In this document: positions 1 to 5,016 of the stretch, piece after piece
Position numbering within the stretch: the stretch's first letter is position 1
Layout: each line of letters opens with the position of its first letter
Origin: Akkermansiaceae bacterium
GTDB taxonomy: Bacteria > Verrucomicrobiota > Verrucomicrobiia > Verrucomicrobiales > Akkermansiaceae
DNA: 8,139 nt
NCBI GenBank assembly: GCA_028293225.1
Contig: JAQGPE010000610.1
Coordinates: 1-8,139 of the forward strand
Direction: 5' to 3'
Translations under genes and position numbers: made by a program
The notes under the pieces: model-generated
The model's input: only the letters and a program-made list of their open reading frames with translations
Databases searched by the model: none
Told to the model about the DNA's origin: nothing

Positions 1-246
1 GACATCGGCGAGGTTCTCGACATCGCGGTAGACCAGGTCGTGGTAAAAGGCCTCGTGCGCGAGCAGCACCTCCGCCACGGTGGCGCGGCGGCCGGGCAGG
101 CGGACGATTTCCGGTGGCAGCTTTTCCAGGGCCTGGCGCAGGACGGCGTAGCGGTGCGCGGACTCCGGGTGGCCGGGGCCGGTGTCGTGGAGTTCATAGC
201 AGGCGTCATCGTGGACACCTACGGTATTTCCCGTAGATGGCCTCAT
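1..246 (-). CDS. Histone deacetylase / AcuC-family deacetylase, N-terminal part (runs off the left edge)
   Basis: The 82 visible codons show the N-terminal signature of the zinc-dependent histone deacetylase superfamily (class I/II HDAC, AcuC, acetylpolyamine amidohydrolase): VHDDACYELHDTGPGHPES at about residues 11-29, followed by a helix (RYAVLRQALEKLP) and an AEVLLAHEAFYHDLV segment. Family members remove acetyl groups from lysine side chains or polyamines. The zinc-binding and catalytic His/Asp residues lie further on, outside the window, so activity cannot be judged. The start is the ATG at 246-244, which overlaps the stop codon of the upstream CoA-transferase/GNAT gene (TGA at 245-243) as an ATGA junction. 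I see no separate ribosome binding site, so translation is probably coupled. Sitting directly behind an acetyltransferase suggests that it reverses that enzyme's modification (inference). The family call is firm; the substrate is unknown. Confidence 0.85.
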   Translation of the reverse strand, partial: MRPSTGNTVGVHDDACYELHDTGPGHPESAHRYAVLRQALEKLPPEIVRLPGRRATVAEVLLAHEAFYHDLVYRDVENLADV

Positions 247-2138
247 CGGTCGACGATCGTGATCTGCTTGTCCGCCATGAATTTCTTCCTCCGCCGCAGG
301 ATGCCCGCCACGGTGAGCCGGTAGTGCCGCTCGTCATTGTCGAGGTCCGCGGACTGTGCCGTCGTGCCCCCTTCCCTGACCAGCAGCCCGGACATGGGCC
401 GGTTCTCCGGCAGCACGCTGGCCCACAGTTCCCTGATGCCGCGACGCTTCGCCACACGGGCCAGCTCGCCAAGGAGAAATCCCGCCATCCCGGCGCGGCG
501 GGTGGACTCGTGGACCACGAAGGCGATCTCGGCGCTGGCGCCGCCCTCGTCCAGGTAAAAGCGGCCGGTGGCGCGGAGTTCCTGGCGGCCGTTTTTCTCC
601 TCGAACAGGCCGAGGGCGAGATCGCGGGTCTGGTCGACGGCGGCGAGCTTGTAGGCGGACTCTCCGCTCATGCGGTCGCGCAGATAGCCATAGCGAAGGC
701 GGATCGTCTCCTCATCGTGCGAATAAAAGAACTCCTGGAGGCCGCGCATATCGCTGGGGTAGAGCGGGCGGAACAGGAAGCGGCCGCAAGTGAAGTCGAC
801 CCACGCCGACTCGACCGCGCCTTTTTCCTCGCCGGGGCGCTTCACCGGCATGGTGAAGAACTTCGGCAGCCAGCCGCGGGCGTGGGCGCCCTCCAGCAGG
901 TCCTCGCGATGGACGGGGTGGGCGATTTCGATGAGGCGGGCGACGCGCTCTCGGATGCTGCGGCCGTAGATACTAGCGATGCCGTATTCCGTGACCACGT
1001 GGTGGACGTCGCCGCGGCTGGTGGAGACGCCGCTGCCGGGCTCCAGGCCGGTGACCACGCGGGAGCGGCGGCCATCGTCACTGGTGGCGGTGAGCACCAC
1101 GATGGGCCGGCCGCCCTTGCTGCGGCCGGCGCCGCGGACGAAGTCCTGGAGGGCGCCGATGCCGCCGTAGAACTTGTGGCCGCGGGAATCGCGGACGACC
1201 TGGCCGGTGAGATCGATCTCGCGGGCGCCATTGACGGCGACCATGCGGTGGTTGCGGCCGATGACCATGGGGTCGTTAACCCACTCGCTGGGGCGGAGTT
1301 CCAGGTCGGGATTGCGGTCGACGAAGCGGTAGAGCTTGCGGCTGCCGACCACGTGGCTGGCGACGATTTTGCCGGGCAGGTAATTCTTCCGCGAGTGATC
1401 GACGGCGCCGCACTGGATGAGTTCCATGAGGGCGTCATTGAGCATGCCGGTGTGGATGCCGAGGTGGCGGTGCTTGCGGAGGGCGCGGATGACGGCTTCC
1501 GGGCTGTTGCCGAGGCCGACCTGGAGGGTCGCGCCGTCCTCGATGAGCTGAGCGGCGTAGCGGCCGATGCGCTCGTGGCGGTCGTCGAAGGCGGGCTTTT
1601 CGCACTCGGGAAGCGGGGCGGACTTCTCGATGAAGTAGTCGATGCGTTTGGCCGGAATGAGGGCGGCACCGCCGGTCCAGGGCATCTGCGGGTTGATCTG
1701 GGCGATGACCAGGCGGGCGGATTTCACCGCGGCCTTCACCACATCGACGCTGACGCCGAGGGAGCAGTGGCCGGAGGCATCCGGCGGGGTGACCTGGATC
1801 AGGGCGACGTCGAGGGGCATGCGGCCGCTAAGGAAGAGGGCCGGCACCTCTGACATGGCGCAGGGGGTGTAGTCGGCCTGGCCGCGCTCCACGGCAGCGC
1901 GCAGGCCGGGGGTGAGGAAGAAGGAATTGGTGCGCAGGACCTGCTCGTATTGCGGGTCGATCCACGGGGTGGGGCCGAGGCCGTGGATGTGGACCATTTC
2001 CAGGTCCATGAGACGGGTGGACTGGGCCAGGAGGGAATCGACCAGCGCGTGCGGGACGGAGGCGCCGCCGCCGAGGAAGAGGCGGCTGCCCGGGCGGACC
2101 AGGCGCGGCCAGTCACGGGAGGGGTCGAGCGGCTTCAT
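243..2138 (-). CDS. Acetyl-CoA hydrolase/transferase-family module fused to a GNAT acetyltransferase
   Basis: This 631-residue protein has two parts. Residues about 1-430 match the acetyl-CoA hydrolase / 4-hydroxybutyrate CoA-transferase family. Visible signatures are an N-terminal FLGGGASVPHAL, VTPPDASGHCSLGVSVD (116-132), LGIHTGMLNDALMEL (226-240), GGIGALQDFVRGAGRSKGG (325-343) and DVHHVVTEYGIASI (377-390). Residues about 453-615 are a GNAT domain related to the Pat/AcuA acetyltransferases, with the acetyl-CoA pyrophosphate loop RRAGMA at 547-552 and VLPENRPMSGLL at 575-586. CoA-transferases use a Glu in the motif usually reading GIH(S/T)EM; here residue 231 is Gly (codon 1448-1446), so transferase activity is doubtful. 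The frame stays open upstream to 2591, but that part is proline-rich and lies over intergenic repeats. The ATG at 2138, just before family-like sequence, is therefore chosen, although it has no clear Shine-Dalgarno. The gene is coupled to a downstream deacetylase. Likely role: cytosolic protein lysine acetylation controlled by acyl-CoA (inference). Confidence 0.9.
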   Translation of the reverse strand: MKPLDPSRDWPRLVRPGSRLFLGGGASVPHALVDSLLAQSTRLMDLEMVHIHGLGPTPWIDPQYEQVLRTNSFFLTPGLRAAVERGQADYTPCAMSEVPALFLSGRMPLDVALIQVTPPDASGHCSLGVSVDVVKAAVKSARLVIAQINPQMPWTGGAALIPAKRIDYFIEKSAPLPECEKPAFDDRHERIGRYAAQLIEDGATLQVGLGNSPEAVIRALRKHRHLGIHTGMLNDALMELIQCGAVDHSRKNYLPGKIVASHVVGSRKLYRFVDRNPDLELRPSEWVNDPMVIGRNHRMVAVNGAREIDLTGQVVRDSRGHKFYGGIGALQDFVRGAGRSKGGRPIVVLTATSDDGRRSRVVTGLEPGSGVSTSRGDVHHVVTEYGIASIYGRSIRERVARLIEIAHPVHREDLLEGAHARGWLPKFFTMPVKRPGEEKGAVESAWVDFTCGRFLFRPLYPSDMRGLQEFFYSHDEETIRLRYGYLRDRMSGESAYKLAAVDQTRDLALGLFEEKNGRQELRATGRFYLDEGGASAEIAFVVHESTRRAGMAGFLLGELARVAKRRGIRELWASVLPENRPMSGLLVREGGTTAQSADLDNDERHYRLTVAGILRRRKKFMADKQITIVDR

Positions 2139-2186
2139 GGGGCGACGGTAGCATTTGGAAAGACGGCGGCGATGGTGGAATTGGGT

Positions 2187-2480
2187 GGGTGAGGTTTGCC
2201 AGGGGTGGCGGTGGGCGACGCTTTTGGGTGAGGTTCGGGGCGGGACCGCAGATGACGCTGAATGCGCTGATGAAAGACGGGAGATGGGAGATGGGTGAGG
2301 TTGGACAGGGTTTTGGACGGGCGGCGGTTTTGGGTGAGGTTGGGATGGAACCGCTGATGACGCTGAGGGCGCTGAGAAAGGCAGGAAGTGGGTGAGGTTG
2401 GCCAGGGTTTCGGACAGGCGGCGGTTTTGGGTGAGGGCGGTAGAGGGGATTGGGTGGAAGAAAACGGGTGAGGCCGGGGG
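2187..2480. repeat. Degenerate tandem repeat of about 100 bp with GGGTGAGG boxes
   Basis: Three consecutive units start at 2187, 2293 and 2390 (unit lengths 106 and 97; the last is incomplete and degenerates after about 2440). Each opens with GGGTGAGGTT followed by a CAGGG-type segment and contains a second box, TTTTGGGTGAGG, exactly 39 bases later. The box GGGTGAGG occurs at 2187, 2226, 2293, 2332, 2390, 2429 and 2466. The first two units also share a 36-base segment at 2245-2280 and 2350-2385, differing at only a handful of positions and containing ATGACGCTGA and GCGCTGA. No inverted-repeat arms or transposase are visible, so this is not an insertion sequence. It may be a genome-wide intergenic repeat family, or a cis-regulatory or leader element of the CoA-transferase/GNAT operon. 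In the leader orientation the boxes read CCTCACCC. Confidence 0.75.
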
Positions 2481-2668
2481 TGGATGGCTTGGAAGAGTGC
2501 GGCCTGCGGCCGGGAGCTTTTTCAGAGCAGCCGCGGGACGCGTCAGCCACTTGGCCGGCATCGGGCGCGGCACTGGGTTGAGGCAAGGCATGACTCATTC
2601 GCGGGCATTCTGAGAGAGATGCGAGGCGGAGGGCGATTGTGGGATGCGCAAGATGGTGGCTTTCTTTT

Positions 2669-2677
2669 GGGGAGGAG
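2669..2677 (+). promoter_or_regulatory. Strong Shine-Dalgarno that decides the 2688 start
   Basis: GGGGAGGAG lies ten bases before the ATG at 2688. It is one of the two best ribosome binding sites I can see in the window. It favours 2688 over the upstream in-frame ATG at 2484, whose extension reads through intergenic sequence. Confidence 0.55.
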
Positions 2678-2687
2678 TTGCGATCAG

Positions 2688-3008
2688 ATGTTGGCGCAGC
2701 GGCAGGACATCGGAGCGCTGACCGATGCCGTCCGGCGGGCGCAGGAGGCGGGAGTGGATTTCAGCCAGGGATTCATCCACTACGGGCCGGAGATGATTTA
2801 CCGGCAGGGCACGCTGCATCCGGAGGAGGCGCTGCCGCTGCTGAAGCTGGCCAAGGATCCCGGCGACCGGCGGAAATGGATGGAGGACTACCTGACGCGA
2901 TGGGCGGAGGAGGACCCCAACGGAGTAAATGCCTGTCTGCCCCGGATCAAAGATGAAGATCTGCGCGAAAGCATCCGCGCCAAGGTCGAAGCCGCTGCCA
3001 TCCGATGA
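2688..3008 (+). CDS. Short hypothetical protein resembling the C-terminus of a helical-repeat protein
   Basis: The 106-residue product has no signal peptide or membrane segment and is predominantly helical and charged. It contains a motif of the type KWMEDYLTRWAEEDPNGVNA (about residues 64-83) followed by LPRIKDEDLRESIRAKVEAA. The W-A-x-x-DP-x-x pattern followed by a short Leu/Asp/Arg helix resembles one unit of the TPR-like W..DP repeats common in large verrucomicrobial exported proteins (general knowledge). Only one such unit is present, so this may be the surviving C-terminal end of a longer gene; a signal-anchor-like start (MRKMVAFFWGGVAI) lies at 2644 in another frame. On the other hand, a strong ribosome binding site precedes the ATG and the stop overlaps the next start as ATGA, which argues that it is still translated. 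No function is recognised. Confidence 0.65.
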   Translation: MLAQRQDIGALTDAVRRAQEAGVDFSQGFIHYGPEMIYRQGTLHPEEALPLLKLAKDPGDRRKWMEDYLTRWAEEDPNGVNACLPRIKDEDLRESIRAKVEAAAIR

Positions 3009-4024
3009 AACTCCCGATTTTTTTCAGAATCGCTGGCGGTGCGGTGGCGCTGGCCGTGGGCCTGGCGGCGGGCAGCGGCTACCGGGCGCTTTCGAGGGCG
3101 GAGGGGAACGACGAGGCATCCCGTACTTCGCAGAACACCGGCAGGGTCGAAGGGACCGGGGCGGCGGAAGCGGCGGCGCGGGCGCGGCAGGCGAAAGAAA
3201 GCGCGGCGGTGCGCGAGAGACTGGCGCTGCTGGCGCGCGATCCCTACGTCGCGATGGATGACGCGGAGATCGAACGGATGGCGGCGGGGCTGGATCTGCG
3301 GCGGCTGGAGACGGTGGCGATCCTGAATGCGGTGCTGTCGACGGATCTGCGGACGAAGCTGTGGCTGGCGGTTTTTCGCCGTGACGCGGACAAGCTGCCG
3401 GTCGCGCGGTTGCTGGAGACGCTGCACGAGGCACGGGGCATGCCCATCGCGCTGATCGGGGTGGTGATCGCCTCGATCGAGCGGCGGGAGCCGGACTTCT
3501 TCAAGACGCCGGCGGGGGCAAGCTTCCTGTGGTCCCGGCTGGCGTGCGCGCCCCGGGACACCTCGAGTCTTAAGGCGGACCTGGCCAGCCTGCCGAAGGC
3601 AACGCAGGGAATGAGGGACTATGCCAGCCAGTTGGCAAAGGACTGGGCGGGTAATGGCGAGAATGGCGAAGGGCTGCGGCAGATTCGCGAAGCGGCGCAG
3701 GAAGGGATGGTTTTCAACTGGGCGATGGTGGGAGCCCAGATCCGCAACCCGAACGAAGGCGTGGTGGCGGAACTGGCGCAAATCCCTGGGCCGTTGCGGA
3801 ATCGCCTGCTCAGGGATTTGGCGGGGTCCGGACAGGGGCCGGAGCCCGAGGGACTGGCGAGCTTGTTGGGCGGGATGGATTCCCTGGTGGTCCAGCACCA
3901 GACCGCGGAGAACTGGCTGAGGAAGCCGGGCCGCGACCGGGACAAGCTGATCGAGGCGCTGGAGAAGGAGGATGAGAAGTCGGGAGCGGTGGGAAGACTG
4001 GTGGAGCGGCTGAGGGGAAAGTGA
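3005..4024 (+). CDS. Membrane-anchored or exported hypothetical protein, 339 residues
   Basis: The start ATG at 3005 overlaps the stop of the 106-residue ORF (ATGA), so the two are probably translated together; no independent ribosome binding site is seen. The N-terminus has two Lys/Arg residues and then a hydrophobic stretch, RIAGGAVALAVGLAAGSGY (about 8-26), which would serve as a signal anchor or uncleaved signal peptide. No lipobox Cys is present. A low-complexity Ala/Arg/Glu linker (about 45-75) leads into a helical domain (about 76-339) ending in a basic and acidic tail (EALEKEDEKSGAVGRLVERL). There are no catalytic motifs that I recognise. Reading-frame quality is high (strong G/C at third positions). 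It converges on the next gene, with the two stops only six bases apart. The function is unknown; the repeat-like neighbour suggests both belong to a lineage-specific family of exported helical proteins (inference). Confidence 0.85.
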   Translation: MKLPIFFRIAGGAVALAVGLAAGSGYRALSRAEGNDEASRTSQNTGRVEGTGAAEAAARARQAKESAAVRERLALLARDPYVAMDDAEIERMAAGLDLRRLETVAILNAVLSTDLRTKLWLAVFRRDADKLPVARLLETLHEARGMPIALIGVVIASIERREPDFFKTPAGASFLWSRLACAPRDTSSLKADLASLPKATQGMRDYASQLAKDWAGNGENGEGLRQIREAAQEGMVFNWAMVGAQIRNPNEGVVAELAQIPGPLRNRLLRDLAGSGQGPEPEGLASLLGGMDSLVVQHQTAENWLRKPGRDRDKLIEALEKEDEKSGAVGRLVERLRGK

Positions 4025-4030
4025 GCAGGA

Positions 4031-4558
4031 TCAGGCGGCGGGCGGTGGCGACGGGGCCGGCGTAGGGGGAGCCATGCGGTCGAGAATCATGAGCGCGCCG
4101 GCAGTGAGGAGCGGGGCGCAGGCCTGGGCGAAATGGAAGAGGAGCGGCTGCGAGGGCGAAAGGAAAGAGGACGGCGAGGACGGCCACGGGAGATGGCTGG
4201 AGGATGGATCATCTCCAAAGAGGCGAAAGGCAAAGCCGCCCAGCGACAGGGCCAGCACAATGAAGGGACCCGGCCAGGAGCGGCTGCGGGTGGTGAGGAG
4301 ATGGTAGCAGGCAAGGGGCGAGGCCATGCTGAAGAACCAGTCGCCGGGCGGGCCATCGAGATCGGCCGTATCATAGCGCGGCATCACCACTTGCAGCAGG
4401 AGCGCCACCATGGCGGTGAAGCCGAGAAAGACGAGGAGGATGAGGAAGAGCATGGCGGCCTTCCTGCCGAAGGAGTCCTCCCGCGCCGCCTGATCCAGGA
4501 GCGGTTGCCACGAGGAAACGGCCGAAGGACGGAGGGATGGTTTGGCGGAGGGAGGCAT
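4031..4558 (-). CDS. Small hypothetical integral membrane protein
   Basis: This 175-residue product has a polar N-terminal tail of about 33 residues and then a strong hydrophobic segment, AMLFLILLVFLGFTAMVALL (about 35-54). A second segment follows at about 98-114 (GPFIVLALSLGGFAFRLFG) and a third near 141-160 (FAQACAPLLTAGALMILDRM), with a weaker Pro/Ser-rich stretch between the last two. The C-terminus is Pro/Ala-rich. I recognise no family. An in-frame ATG at 4582 would add eight residues. I prefer 4558 because a GAGAGG lies upstream of it (13-base spacing, rather long), while 4582 has nothing comparable; either is possible. The hydrophobic segments exist only in this frame, which supports it over the opposite-strand open frame. 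It is transcribed toward the 339-residue gene and away from the small ORF at 4740. Confidence 0.75.
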   Translation of the reverse strand: MPPSAKPSLRPSAVSSWQPLLDQAAREDSFGRKAAMLFLILLVFLGFTAMVALLLQVVMPRYDTADLDGPPGDWFFSMASPLACYHLLTTRSRSWPGPFIVLALSLGGFAFRLFGDDPSSSHLPWPSSPSSFLSPSQPLLFHFAQACAPLLTAGALMILDRMAPPTPAPSPPPAA

Positions 4559-4630
4559 GGATCTATTGCGGCCTCTCAACATTTTGGGAAGGTAAACGCT
4601 CGCATTCCGATGGAGATCGCCGTGGCGTGC

Positions 4631-4658
4631 AGTGTAGAAATCACCGCGACGCCCGCAA
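4631..4658 (-). promoter_or_regulatory. Possible sigma70-type promoter for the small membrane protein
   Basis: Read on the minus strand, TTGCGG (4658-4653) and TACACT (4636-4631) are separated by 16 bases. They lie 50-75 bases upstream of the candidate starts at 4582/4558. This is only a partial match to TTGACA/TATAAT in a divergent intergenic region (4559-4739) that is the least GC-rich stretch nearby. An imperfect inverted repeat, TATCTCC/GGAGAAATA (4661-4680), sits next to the -35 box and could be an operator. Weak evidence. Confidence 0.25.
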
Positions 4659-4739
4659 GATATCTCCGGATGGAGAAATATACGGTTCTTCGTCCTACTG
4701 ACTCACCAAAATCCAAAAGAATGAGCGGGGGTAGGCGGG

Positions 4740-4919
4740 ATGTCGGCGGCTCCCCACCGCCCGGCCACCCGGAGCGAGCCGGCGGAGGAGCTGGCGGAGG
4801 AGCTGGCGCAGGCTTTGCCGCTGATGCTCGCGGTGGAGAAGCGGCTGGAAAAGGAAGGCGGGCTGGCGAGGTTGAGCCGCCGGGCGAAGGAAGTGCGGTA
4901 TCCGGCGTGGGACCGGTAG
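4740..4919 (+). CDS. Small ORF, 59-residue charged helical protein of unknown function
   Basis: An ATG at 4740 opens a 59-codon frame ending in TAG at 4917-4919. The product starts MSAAPHRPATRSEPAEEL. It continues with a helix rich in Glu, Ala and Leu (AEELAEELAQALPLMLAVEKRLEKE, about residues 15-39) that could form a short coiled coil or amphipathic helix, and ends in a basic tail (LSRRAKEVRYPAWDR). Codon use is strongly biased to G/C at third positions like its neighbours, which argues for real coding. An in-frame stop at 4722 rules out an upstream extension. The ribosome binding site is only a G-rich stretch (GCGGGGGTAGGCGGG). It precedes the 560-residue membrane protein by 97 bases on the same strand and may share its transcript. 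No family is recognised; a small regulator or partner of the membrane protein is possible but unsupported. Confidence 0.55.
   Translation: MSAAPHRPATRSEPAEELAEELAQALPLMLAVEKRLEKEGGLARLSRRAKEVRYPAWDR
4782..4805 (+). repeat. Perfect 12-bp tandem duplication inside the small ORF
   Basis: GCGGAGGAGCTG occurs twice back to back (4782-4793 and 4794-4805) and encodes AEELAEEL. Being a multiple of three, it lengthens the helix without a frameshift. Confidence 0.8.
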
Positions 4920-5016
4920 GCGCTTTTTTGTGGCCGGACTGCACGGGGTCTTCACCGGAATTTCACGGTTGGTTTCTTGGCGGATGGGGGCGGACTCTCT
5001 ATCAAGATCAGCAAAG

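Larger units (their letters stand above)
2139..2687. other. Intergenic region without a convincing gene, upstream of two divergent genes
   Basis: These 549 bases separate the leftward CoA-transferase/GNAT gene from the rightward 106-residue ORF, so they should hold promoters for both directions. About half is occupied by the GGGTGAGG-box repeat described separately. The part from about 2480 to 2640 shows no recognisable protein, RNA or hairpin. Open frames run through on both strands, but their translations are low-complexity (Pro/Ser/His-rich on the minus strand) and carry the repeats. A short ORF beginning at 2644 (MRKMVAFFWGGVAI) looks like a signal-anchor start but stops after 25 residues. 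I could not identify a credible -35/-10 pair. Confidence 0.6.

Noticed and set aside
237..1853. A 538-codon plus-strand open frame opposite the CoA-transferase/GNAT gene
   Set aside because: It lies almost entirely antisense to a gene with clear family motifs. Its Ala/Gly/Asp/Val-rich translation is the typical mirror of GC-rich coding sequence and shows no domain.
2187..2480. CRISPR array
   Set aside because: The units are long, degenerate and contain internal repeats. There are no identical 24-40 bp direct repeats with unique spacers and no cas genes nearby.
2187..2480. Insertion sequence or MITE
   Set aside because: No terminal inverted repeats, target-site duplication or transposase could be seen.
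2139..2591. N-terminal extension of 151 residues in frame with the CoA-transferase/GNAT protein
   Set aside because: It is Pro/Ser/His-rich low-complexity sequence that simply translates the intergenic repeat; family-like sequence begins at the ATG at 2138.
4661..4680. TATCTCC/GGAGAAATA inverted repeat as a terminator or defined operator
   Set aside because: The arms are short and imperfect and no T-tract follows. It is mentioned only as a possible operator beside the weak promoter.
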